Source: Deltaproteobacteria bacterium (GTDB lineage Bacteria; Desulfobacterota; Dissulfuribacteria; Dissulfuribacterales; QOAL01). Taken from it: DNA of 18,318 bases. The position numbers and the translations under genes were made by a program. The DNA is taken from positions 1-18,318 of the forward strand of contig JALSKY010000294.1 in NCBI GenBank assembly GCA_026988585.1, read 5' to 3'. Below the pieces are notes generated by a model that was not told the DNA's origin, made no database searches, and saw nothing but the letters and a program-made list of their open reading frames with translations. This document shows, piece by piece, positions 6,732 to 14,410 of this stretch (its first letter is position 1; every line of letters starts with the position of its first letter).

Positions 6732-6760
6732 AATACCAATATCCAAAGGACAGTAATTTA

Positions 6761-8014
6761 TTAGTGAGCTGCCTTCTCCGCCTCTTCAGGATTTGGAGGC
6801 AGAACCTCTTTTTCCATTCCCCAGCCTGCCTTTCCCTCCTTCAGATCCTTTTCATACAGCTGGAATACATAAGCTGTAGTCCTGTAAAGAAGGTGTGCAA
6901 ACTTGCTGTAAGGAATGCTGAGGAACAGGGTAACTACAGTTGCCAGATGAAGCACATAGATAGGATAGGCCAACAGTGCTATATTGAAAAGCCTTATCAC
7001 CTCGGCTGCCACACCAGTTACGCCAACTGCAAAAATCAGATATATCAGCAGCCAATCTTGCTCTGAACTTTTGAATACTCCCTCTTCAGTCTTTCTCTTC
7101 CTCATCTGCCAGACCATCCAGGAGCCAGCCACCAGCATGACCGCTCCAATATTGGCAGCGATCTTGATTGGATTCCAAAGAGGCATGGGAGTAAAATGAT
7201 GTCCCAGAAACGGCACATAGATCATATCATTCACTACAAAGACAATACAGGTCACTATGAAGAGAATGATGAAGGAATAGAGCATCAATTTATGTCCCTG
7301 CACCCGCTCCCTGGTCTGGCCACACTTCTCGAAGCGGCTGTGTGCAAGAATTTCCTGAAAAGCGGGAATGATATATTTGAATATAAAAGGCCCGATTGCT
7401 GGTTTTACAGGGGTCCCGGAATATGAAACATAGCCTGAACCCTTGCAGAGATCTCTCCAGAAAGCAGTTATTCCCATATAGCCAGCCCATGCCGCAATGC
7501 CTGCTGCCGGAAGAGCCAAGGCATCAATAGGAATAAATGTAAGCAGCTTATAATACTTCACATCTCCTTCAGGGAAGAGAAAACGCTCACCAGTATAAAG
7601 TGACCAGAGAAAGATCACAATGAGCCAGGCTATATAGGAGGCGCCAACCACTGCAAGAACGCCAGCCTTGTTTGAGAACAGATCTGCAAGCGCCTTTGGC
7701 TGGGCATAATATTTTATTGCATTTGCCCTGATGGCACCGAGTACATCTCCCGGTTTGGCGTCTCTGGGACAATAGGTGCTGCAATCACCACACTGATGAC
7801 AGAGCCACACATCTGCATCTCCGGCAATCCTGTCTGCCATACCCCACTGGGCCCAGAGCATCTCCTTTCTTGGAAAGGGACTCTCTTCTGTGGAAAGCGG
7901 GCACACTACCGAGCATGTAGCACACTGATAACACCGATTTACAGTGTCACCGCCTGCCTCCATAACCCCCTTAACAAAGCCTAAATCAGGCTGGAATGTC
8001 TTTGTATCGGCCAT
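6761..8014 (-). CDS. qmoC: QmoC: Fe-S / cytochrome b membrane subunit of the quinone-interacting oxidoreductase
   Basis: Membrane-anchoring subunit proposed to take electrons from menaquinol for AprBA. It has 417 residues and reads as an HdrC-like domain fused to an HdrE/NarI-like cytochrome b. Two [4Fe-4S] motifs are visible: C28-x2-C31-x2-C34-x3-C38 and C72-x2-C75-x2-C78-x3-C82. Hydrophobic segments follow at about 118-141, 159-185, 244-266, 284-304, 321-341 and 345-372, with candidate haem histidines at 225, 241, 272, 273, 356 and 374. The start is ATG 8014 behind a strong GGAGGAGG. A TTG nine codons earlier, overlapping the end of qmoB, is rejected. The spacing to qmoB is 20 bases. Two hairpins follow. 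Confidence 0.96.
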   Translation of the reverse strand: MADTKTFQPDLGFVKGVMEAGGDTVNRCYQCATCSVVCPLSTEESPFPRKEMLWAQWGMADRIAGDADVWLCHQCGDCSTYCPRDAKPGDVLGAIRANAIKYYAQPKALADLFSNKAGVLAVVGASYIAWLIVIFLWSLYTGERFLFPEGDVKYYKLLTFIPIDALALPAAGIAAWAGYMGITAFWRDLCKGSGYVSYSGTPVKPAIGPFIFKYIIPAFQEILAHSRFEKCGQTRERVQGHKLMLYSFIILFIVTCIVFVVNDMIYVPFLGHHFTPMPLWNPIKIAANIGAVMLVAGSWMVWQMRKRKTEEGVFKSSEQDWLLIYLIFAVGVTGVAAEVIRLFNIALLAYPIYVLHLATVVTLFLSIPYSKFAHLLYRTTAYVFQLYEKDLKEGKAGWGMEKEVLPPNPEEAEKAAH

Positions 8015-8034
8015 AACGGACTTCCTCCTCCTTT

Positions 8035-10353
8035 TTACCAACCCTTGAACGGATTCGGGCCCAGATCAAGCACTTCCTGGGCGAACTCGTTTATCATCTC
8101 TGGGATCTTATCATATTCATCAATGGCGACCTGCAACAACTTGACCCTCTCCTGCTCCATTCCAAGGGAATTGAGCGACTCTGCAACATTATCCATCCTG
8201 AGATTACAAAGCTCAGAACCCTTGACGAAGTGGCACTGATAATCGTCGCCATACTTACAGCCAAGCAGCAGAGCACCGTCCATTCCGCTTGACATTGCAT
8301 CCTTGATCCATGATACGTTCACTGAACCGAGGCACCTTACCGGTATAATCCTTACCAGTGGCGACCATGAGAGCCCCTTCCTGGCAGCCATATCCAAGGC
8401 AGGATACGCATCGTTTTCACAGGCAAAGCATATTATCCTGAGTTTGTCATCATCGTCATCCGGTACCTCTATGGCCTTGATCATTGAGCCAACTATGTCA
8501 ATATTGTAGTCCTTGAAACCGATGATACGCTCAGGACAGGCCCCCATACAGGTTCCACAGCGGCGGCATCTGCTGGGATTGGGTTTTGGTGTCCCCTTTT
8601 CATCATCATCGAGGGCGCCAAACGGACACTCTTCAGTACACCTCTTACACTGAGTACAGCGCTGAAAATAGAAATCTGGATAGTCGAAATCCCAAGTCCT
8701 GGGATGAACCGCCCTTCCTTCACTGGCCGCAACCACTGACTGAATTGCCTTGAGAGATGCGCCGGCGGCATCCTCCATGGACTCTGCCATGGTCATGGTG
8801 CGCTTTACCGCTCCGGCAGCATATATACCGGTACGCCTGGTCTCATATGGGAAGCAGATGAAATTGGAGTCACAGTATCCGTCGAAAAGATCCAGATCCT
8901 TGAAGGCAGGCCCCTGGCGATATGCCAGATTGATTACCGGCTCGTCCTTTGTGGTGGGAACCATTCCAGTAGAGAGGACTACCAGGTCCACATCAACAGC
9001 GATATCCTCACCAAGTATGGTATTTTCCACGTTTACCTTGAGCTGGCCCCCATCTGCAGCCACCTCTGTAACTGCTCCCTTTGTCAGAAATATGCCAGGA
9101 TCATCCTGAATCCCCTTATAAAAATATTCATATTTTCCAGGGGTTCTCATATGCTGATAGAAAATGAACGCCTTTCCATCCTCCGGGTTGTCCTCTCTTA
9201 CATACTTGGCCTGCTTCAGGGCGACAAGGCTGGTCACAGCACCAGCATATGGAAAATCGGCATCATCATCTTTAGCTCCCGGAGAAAGGATAAAGGCGAC
9301 ATTCTTGACCTCTTTACCGTCAGACGGCCTCTTCACCTTTCCCGCCTTGGCCAGTTCCTCAAACTGCACATTGGTAATGACATCGGGATTACCCCAACCA
9401 AGATGAGTAAACTCCTCATCTCCTGGGACATAGGGCCTCCAGCCAGAGGCGACTACCACAGCACCATGAATCTCTGCATTTGGGTCCTCCTCCATGTAGT
9501 CCTTGCGACCCTCGTTCTTTTCATCATATTTCTTCTTCTGGTCCTCTGCAGAGAGTTCCTTGCCGTTTTCGTCCACCAATTCCTCTTCTGTCAAGGGAAC
9601 CGGGGCATCCCACTCGCTCTTGGTTCCAGCAGCCTTGAGAGACACTCTGAACTGCCCTGGCACACCGGCAATCCTGGCCACCTCAATACTGGTCTTTACG
9701 GTAATGAGGGAATTTCCTGTAACCTTGGAGATGAGATCAGCTACTACAGGCTCCTGCAGGCCGGAAAAATCAGGCCCTAACGGCAACTGTTTCCTGAGCT
9801 TTGCAGCAAAGCCGCCCAACTCAGGTTCCCGTTCCACGATGGTGACTTCCTTGCCGGCATCTGCAGCCTCAAGGGCAGCAGTCATTCCTGTGATGCCGCC
9901 ACCAATGACCAGGATCTTGTCTGAAGCGTCTTCCAAGCAGTCAGGCTCAGGAAATTCAGCTTTCTGAACCTTGGTGACAGCCATTCGAATATAGTCTTCA
10001 GCCAACTCCTGCACATGCTCCTTCTGGGCATCCTTGTTCTCTGCATCCTCTGGGATCTCATGGCTCCAGGCAACAAGTTCCCTGAGAGAAGCGCGCTCCA
10101 CATAAACGCCTGGGATGTTGAGTTCATCAAAGGTATATCTCGGTGAGATACCGGCCACTACTACACCATTGAGTTCCTCTGATTCACAATCTGCCTTTAT
10201 CATGGCAAGCCCCTCAGGCGAAAAGAGATCAGGGTGGGTCTTTGCCAAAGCGCATCCCAGTTCGCCGGTGGCCAGCTCCACCAGCTTGTCCACATCAATG
10301 GCATCGGCGATGCCATCACCGGTAAAGATATATACACCAATCTTCTTTGACAT
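8035..10353 (-). CDS. qmoB: QmoB: HdrA-like flavoprotein with ferredoxin and MvhD-like domains
   Basis: Cytoplasmic subunit of QmoABC, 772 residues. Order of domains: an HdrA-type N-terminal domain (about 1-140) in which the cysteine ligands of HdrA appear lost (VYIFTGDG and GVVVAGISPR where HdrA has VYVCxCG and VxxCSPR in my recollection); an FAD-binding fold from VIGGGITGMTAALEA (149-163); a charged Glu/Lys-rich insertion at about 254-294; two [4Fe-4S] motifs at C566/569/572/576 and C596/599/602/606; then an MvhD-like domain with C642, C645, C674, C699 and C707, as in the hydrogenase/Hdr delta subunit that binds a [2Fe-2S] cluster. ATG 10353 shares its A with the qmoA TAA stop (TAATG), and GAGGAGG lies upstream, so coupling to qmoA is likely. 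Confidence 0.96.
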   Translation of the reverse strand: MSKKIGVYIFTGDGIADAIDVDKLVELATGELGCALAKTHPDLFSPEGLAMIKADCESEELNGVVVAGISPRYTFDELNIPGVYVERASLRELVAWSHEIPEDAENKDAQKEHVQELAEDYIRMAVTKVQKAEFPEPDCLEDASDKILVIGGGITGMTAALEAADAGKEVTIVEREPELGGFAAKLRKQLPLGPDFSGLQEPVVADLISKVTGNSLITVKTSIEVARIAGVPGQFRVSLKAAGTKSEWDAPVPLTEEELVDENGKELSAEDQKKKYDEKNEGRKDYMEEDPNAEIHGAVVVASGWRPYVPGDEEFTHLGWGNPDVITNVQFEELAKAGKVKRPSDGKEVKNVAFILSPGAKDDDADFPYAGAVTSLVALKQAKYVREDNPEDGKAFIFYQHMRTPGKYEYFYKGIQDDPGIFLTKGAVTEVAADGGQLKVNVENTILGEDIAVDVDLVVLSTGMVPTTKDEPVINLAYRQGPAFKDLDLFDGYCDSNFICFPYETRRTGIYAAGAVKRTMTMAESMEDAAGASLKAIQSVVAASEGRAVHPRTWDFDYPDFYFQRCTQCKRCTEECPFGALDDDEKGTPKPNPSRCRRCGTCMGACPERIIGFKDYNIDIVGSMIKAIEVPDDDDDKLRIICFACENDAYPALDMAARKGLSWSPLVRIIPVRCLGSVNVSWIKDAMSSGMDGALLLGCKYGDDYQCHFVKGSELCNLRMDNVAESLNSLGMEQERVKLLQVAIDEYDKIPEMINEFAQEVLDLGPNPFKGW

Positions 10354-11600
10354 TATCCTGCCCTCCTCACAAGTGTCTGAACAGCCTTGAGAGCTGCTGC
10401 CGTTGCACTCTGTGCTGAAGAGACCACATCAGCAGGCCTCTTGGAACAGCCGCAAGGTATGATTCCTTCCTTGGGTACAACAAATCCATCCGCGTCATAT
10501 TCAATGCCCGGAATTGGAGATTCTGCACCTACCGGCTGCATACCAGTGGCCAGAACTGCAAGCTCCACTTCTTGTTCGATTCGGCCGCCACCAAGGGTAT
10601 CTTCTGCAACCAGTTTGACGCTGCCCGGGGCATCTCCAGGGATTATATCTGCAACCTTGCCTTTGATGAAATGCACCTTGTCGTCCTGCTTTATCTTTTC
10701 GTAAAACTTCTCATACCTGGCACCAGGCGCACGCATATCAATGTAAAAGATGTAGGCCTCTATATCCGGATTCTGTTCCCGCAGATAGGTAACCTGCTTG
10801 AGTGTGGCCATACAGCAGATCTGTGAACAAAAGGCCAGATGATTCACATCTCTTGACCCGGCACACTGAACAAAGCCAACTGTTTTGGGCTCCTCCTTGT
10901 CAGATGGCCTTACCACCTTCCCACCCGTGGGGCCTGAGGGGGATGCCATCCTTTCCACCATCATGTTGGTGACTACATTGTCAAACTGACCGATCTTGAG
11001 ATTATCTATTTTTTCCGCATCGTAGGGCTTCCAACCAGTTGCAACAACAATGGCCCCTACGTTTAAGGTTATGGTTTCGGCCTGCTGCTCCTGATCGATA
11101 TGGCCTGCAGGCATTGCTGCCTTGATGGCCTCAATCTCATCAGGGGATGTGTTTGCCAGATCAAGCACACACTGATTGGGAAAGGCCATAGGATGGGGCA
11201 TATAGATAGCCTTTCGGGTATCCATGCCAAAGTTAAACTCGTTTGGAACCTCTGATGTTGCGGCTGCCTCTCCAGCCTTGCAGTTGGTGCATTGCGGTGT
11301 GGTTCCCCGCGGATTCACACGTATGGAGACGCTAAAGTTCCCAGGATTGCCTGAGATGGATTCAACATCCGCCAAGGTGTAGTAGGTAATCTTTGGATTA
11401 GTCTGAATGCGCTTGAAGTTGATCTCCAGCCCGCACGTAGGCGGACACAGCTTAGGAAAATACTTGTTGAGCTGTGCTACCCTACCGCCCAAATAGGCCT
11501 CTTTTTCAACTATGAACACCTCATAGCCCATTTCAGCGGCCTCGACGGCGGCAGTTAATCCACTGAAGCCTCCGCCAATCACTAAGATGCTTTCACTCAT
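10353..11600 (-). CDS. qmoA: QmoA: HdrA-like flavoprotein subunit
   Basis: Cytoplasmic FAD subunit of QmoABC, 415 residues. N-terminal dinucleotide fold VIGGGFSGLTAAVEAA (7-22) and GGRVAQL follow the HdrA pattern. Cysteines matching the HdrA active-site region are present: C52 and C56 (LCPPTCGLE) and the set C246, C258, C262, C263 (VQCAGSRD, then FCSQICC). The HdrA ferredoxin insert CTxCxxCxxxCPxEVPNEFN is reduced to C104 and C107; the third and fourth ligand positions are Gly110 and Ala114, while EVPNEFN is kept. The start is ATG 11600 with AGGAG seven bases upstream; a 30-codon extension into the intergenic region is rejected. It begins about 129 bases after the aprA terminator, so its own promoter or readthrough is needed. 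Confidence 0.96.
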   Translation of the reverse strand: MSESILVIGGGFSGLTAAVEAAEMGYEVFIVEKEAYLGGRVAQLNKYFPKLCPPTCGLEINFKRIQTNPKITYYTLADVESISGNPGNFSVSIRVNPRGTTPQCTNCKAGEAAATSEVPNEFNFGMDTRKAIYMPHPMAFPNQCVLDLANTSPDEIEAIKAAMPAGHIDQEQQAETITLNVGAIVVATGWKPYDAEKIDNLKIGQFDNVVTNMMVERMASPSGPTGGKVVRPSDKEEPKTVGFVQCAGSRDVNHLAFCSQICCMATLKQVTYLREQNPDIEAYIFYIDMRAPGARYEKFYEKIKQDDKVHFIKGKVADIIPGDAPGSVKLVAEDTLGGGRIEQEVELAVLATGMQPVGAESPIPGIEYDADGFVVPKEGIIPCGCSKRPADVVSSAQSATAAALKAVQTLVRRAG

Positions 11601-11728
11601 CTCCCCGCTCCTTTGTATTATATTTGTCCTCCCTGCTTGAAATGCAGAGGTGACCCGCCGCCGCTGCCGCGAAAAATACGGCAATGACAACCGAACACCT
11701 CAATATTCTGGACAGGGCGATACTGGAT

Positions 11729-11764
11729 AAAAAAATACCAGGCACCACTTAAAGCAGTGCCTGG
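11729..11764 (-). terminator. rho-independent terminator after aprA
   Basis: On the minus strand CCAGGCACTGC and GTGGTGCCTGG form an 11-pair stem with two wobbles around TTTAA, followed by TA and seven T residues (11735-11729). It lies about 60 bases after the aprA stop. A smaller hairpin (GCCAA/TTGGC, 11792-11807) precedes it. It separates the sat-aprBA unit from qmoABC. In the 129 bases between it and qmoA a TATAAT occurs very close to the qmoA ribosome-binding site, but I see no matching -35 box. Confidence 0.85.
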
Positions 11765-11824
11765 TTCTTTATACTAATTAACCACGGATTTGCCAACAGT
11801 TATTGGCTGACCATCGCATCAGAA

Positions 11825-13813
11825 TTAGTCAGCAATGATCTTATGACACTTTTTCTTCATACAGGTCCACTCACCGCTCTTGGGATCATACTTGGAGTTG
11901 ACGAAACACTTCCAGCCGCCTTCGTCAAAATCCTTGTCATCCACCTGCATGAAGTCTCCACGATAGTAGAAGCCAGGATAACGGCTCTCCTCACGGAACT
12001 GGATGTGACGGAGGTGATCCTCAACAGTCCAGATCCTATGCAGGTTCTCCCAAGCCCTGAGGAGCTCATGAAGACCGCCGGCAGCCATCTTCTCTGAATC
12101 CTCACGGAGCCACTGGAGCTGCTTCATTGCAATGTCCAGAAGTTTGCCGTTGGTCATATAGTATGGTGACCAACCTCCACCGTACTCATCAGTGTACTTC
12201 ATGAGACGCTCCATCATGTGGCGAGGCTTGATGTAGTTGGGGTTGACCATCTCATCTGTAGTCTTCTGGTAGTGCTCATAGTAAACGGTTACTGGCTTAT
12301 AGATCTCTGCCTTGAGATCATCAGCACTCTCAGCGATGGTTGGGGTAAAGTCTGCATTGTCGCGGATGTAACGGGCCATGGCCTTAGCGGCAATACGTCC
12401 TTCAGCGTGTGCACCAGAAGAGAACTTGTGACCGGAAGCTCCAACACCGTCACCAGCTGTGAAGAGACCGTTCACAGTAGTCATCCTGTTGTAGCCCCAC
12501 TTGTAGTCATCGGGCACCCAGTCCTCATTGGGACCGCTGACCCAGATGCCACAACATCCGGAGTGAGAACCAAGCATATATGGCTCAGTTGGCATAATCT
12601 CGGAACCAACCTTCTCAGGCTCAACATTCATTGCTGCCCACAGTCCAGCCTGGCCAACTGACATGTCAAGGAAATCCTCCCATGCCTCACTTTCCAGCTC
12701 CTTCCAGTACTTCTTCAGGGCCTTCTCATCCATGCCGGAGGCCTTCTTCTCTTCCAGGAAGGCATTCAGAGCAGCTGCGGTATCCATGTATATTGGGCCG
12801 CGGCCTTCTTTCATCTCGAAGAGCATAAGGTGGTTACGGAGACAGGTAGGGGTGACAGCGGCATCGCTATATGGCTTATACTTGGCCAGCTCTTCCTTAC
12901 AAGCATCGCTCTTGACATAATGCTCACCGTAACCATTTGTTACTGTTGCCTTGAACAGCAGGAACCATGCACCAACAGGACCATAACCATCCTTGAAACG
13001 GGATGGGGTGAAGCGGTTTTCCATCATGGTCATCTCGGCGCCAACCTGCATACACATGGTGTATGTGGAACCGGCATTCCAGATTGGGTACCAGGCGCGA
13101 CCCTTACCCTCATCAGTTGACCTTGGACGGAAGATGTTAACAGCGCCACCGCATGCGACCATAATAGCCTTGGCCTTGTAGATGGCCACCTTGTTCTCAC
13201 GCAGGCTGAATCCTACAGCACCGGCGATGGTGTTTTCCTTGTTGGCATCCAAGAGCAGCTTCACTATGAAGATACGCTCATGAAGATCATAGCCTTTCTC
13301 CTCCAGAGCGGCCTTGGCAGCCTCTGCAACGATACACTTGTAAGACTCACCATGGATCATGATCTGCCACTTACCGGTACGGACAGGCTCACCACCCTCT
13401 GTAAGTTTCTTGCCTTTGGAACCCTCTTTCTTCCAAATGGGCAGACCCCACTCCTCAAAATGGTGAACAGAGTCATCCACATGACGACCGAGATCAAAGA
13501 TCAGGTCCTCACGGACGACACCCATCAGGTCGTTTCTGACCATGCGGACATAGTCTGCAGGGGTATTCTCACCAATATATGTGTTGATGGCTGACAGGCC
13601 CTGTGCCACAGCACCGGAACGCTCCAGCGCAGCCTTGTCCACCAGGCAGCAGGTCTGGCCGTCCTGCAGCCATTTCCCAATCTCATATGCAGTACCGCAT
13701 GCGGCCATACCGCCACCTACGATCAGGGCATCATAGGTATATTCCTCTACAGGAACCTTGGAAAGATCTGGCTCGGCCAACAGCTCCCAGGTTGGTTTAT
13801 TACGTAGTGCCAT
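11825..13813 (-). CDS. aprA: adenylylsulfate (APS) reductase, alpha subunit
   Basis: FAD-containing catalytic subunit of dissimilatory APS reductase, which converts APS plus two electrons to sulfite and AMP in the cytoplasm. It has 662 residues and belongs to the fumarate reductase/succinate dehydrogenase flavoprotein superfamily. Dinucleotide fold ALIVGGGMAACG is at 29-40; substrate-site segment NRFTPSRFKDGYGPVGAWF at 266-284; EPYMLGSHSGCCGIWV at 410-425 with His417; FTAGDGVGASGHKFSSGAHAEG at 451-472, the FAD C-terminal signature. The C-terminus ends with CMKKKCHKIIAD. ATG 13813 is preceded by AAGGAGGAG. A short AT-rich hairpin (13830-13846) sits just before that site. It follows aprB by 68 bases, and the order sat-aprB-aprA is the one typical of sulfate reducers. 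Confidence 0.98.
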   Translation of the reverse strand: MALRNKPTWELLAEPDLSKVPVEEYTYDALIVGGGMAACGTAYEIGKWLQDGQTCCLVDKAALERSGAVAQGLSAINTYIGENTPADYVRMVRNDLMGVVREDLIFDLGRHVDDSVHHFEEWGLPIWKKEGSKGKKLTEGGEPVRTGKWQIMIHGESYKCIVAEAAKAALEEKGYDLHERIFIVKLLLDANKENTIAGAVGFSLRENKVAIYKAKAIMVACGGAVNIFRPRSTDEGKGRAWYPIWNAGSTYTMCMQVGAEMTMMENRFTPSRFKDGYGPVGAWFLLFKATVTNGYGEHYVKSDACKEELAKYKPYSDAAVTPTCLRNHLMLFEMKEGRGPIYMDTAAALNAFLEEKKASGMDEKALKKYWKELESEAWEDFLDMSVGQAGLWAAMNVEPEKVGSEIMPTEPYMLGSHSGCCGIWVSGPNEDWVPDDYKWGYNRMTTVNGLFTAGDGVGASGHKFSSGAHAEGRIAAKAMARYIRDNADFTPTIAESADDLKAEIYKPVTVYYEHYQKTTDEMVNPNYIKPRHMMERLMKYTDEYGGGWSPYYMTNGKLLDIAMKQLQWLREDSEKMAAGGLHELLRAWENLHRIWTVEDHLRHIQFREESRYPGFYYRGDFMQVDDKDFDEGGWKCFVNSKYDPKSGEWTCMKKKCHKIIAD

Positions 13814-13881
13814 ATTTTTACTCCTCCTTGAAATTTTTTGAATTTCTAATGAACTACCTTCCTACCGGCGCCAATCACTGC

Positions 13882-14331
13882 TTAGGAAAAATCAGCGGGT
13901 GTGCAGGTCGCCCTATCCTTATAGGTTTCAGATGTGAAAAGCAGTTCGTTGTCAAGCTGATCTGCGCCTGGTGAAGGCTTACCATCATATGGCTTGATGG
14001 ATCCTTCCGGGGTTGTCCGGATGGGGAACTTGAACCTCTTGATATTCCCGTTCCTGAATTTGACTGTCCACATGATGGAGTCAGTACCGCGCATTGGCTG
14101 AACATACCCACCCATGGGGGCTATATCAGCATAGTGACGAACCTCGATTGCTCCCTGGGGACAGATCTTTACACAGGAGTAACACTCCCAGCACTGATCA
14201 GCCTCCTGGTTGTAGGCCTTCATCTCATCAGGATTCAGTACCATGAGGTCGTTGGGGCAGATGTACATGCATGCGGTCTTCTCCCCTCCCTTACAACCGT
14301 CGCACTTTTCTGGATTTACGAAACTTGGCAT
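13882..14331 (-). CDS. aprB: adenylylsulfate (APS) reductase, beta subunit (ferredoxin type)
   Basis: Electron-transfer subunit feeding the AprA flavin. It has 149 residues. It binds two [4Fe-4S] clusters: C10-x2-C13-x7-C21-x3-C25-P and C47-x2-C50-x2-C53-x3-C57-P. A tryptophan (W48) lies next to C47, at the place of the tryptophan known between the two clusters in AprB structures. The C-terminal 60 residues form the extended tail that in known structures wraps over AprA. The length resembles the short AprB form rather than the roughly 166-residue Desulfovibrio form. The start is ATG 14331 with GGAGG seven bases upstream; a start 12 codons earlier is rejected because it includes the ribosome-binding site. 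Confidence 0.97.
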   Translation of the reverse strand: MPSFVNPEKCDGCKGGEKTACMYICPNDLMVLNPDEMKAYNQEADQCWECYSCVKICPQGAIEVRHYADIAPMGGYVQPMRGTDSIMWTVKFRNGNIKRFKFPIRTTPEGSIKPYDGKPSPGADQLDNELLFTSETYKDRATCTPADFS

Positions 14332-14365
14332 CTCTTTACCTCCTACTAAATTTTTGGTTAGCACC

Positions 14366-14396
14366 AAAAGGGCAGCCCTTCAAAGAGGAACTGCCC
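14366..14396 (-). other. hairpin between sat and aprB
   Basis: On the minus strand GGGCAG pairs with CTGCCC (14370-14396), extendable by three pairs with two wobbles, and TTTT follows. It sits 15 bases after the sat stop in the 79-base sat-aprB gap. It could be a weak attenuator that lowers sat relative to aprBA, or the reverse through RNA processing and stabilisation. The U-tract is short and the loop large, so a true terminator is doubtful. Confidence 0.4.
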
Positions 14397-14410
14397 AATT
14401 CACTCCATCT

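Noticed and set aside
6624..6760. Attachment-site repeat of the tRNA-Leu 3' end on the far side of the sulfate block
   Set aside because: I compared the tRNA-Leu T-arm and acceptor sequence with the region after qmoC and saw no copy, and there is no integrase.
9151..9780. Plus-strand open frames opposite qmoB
   Set aside because: Antisense frames of a conserved gene, low-complexity hydrophobic stretches only.
11601..11640. TATAAT just before qmoA as a promoter
   Set aside because: No -35 partner at 16-18 bases, and it would leave almost no leader before the ribosome-binding site.
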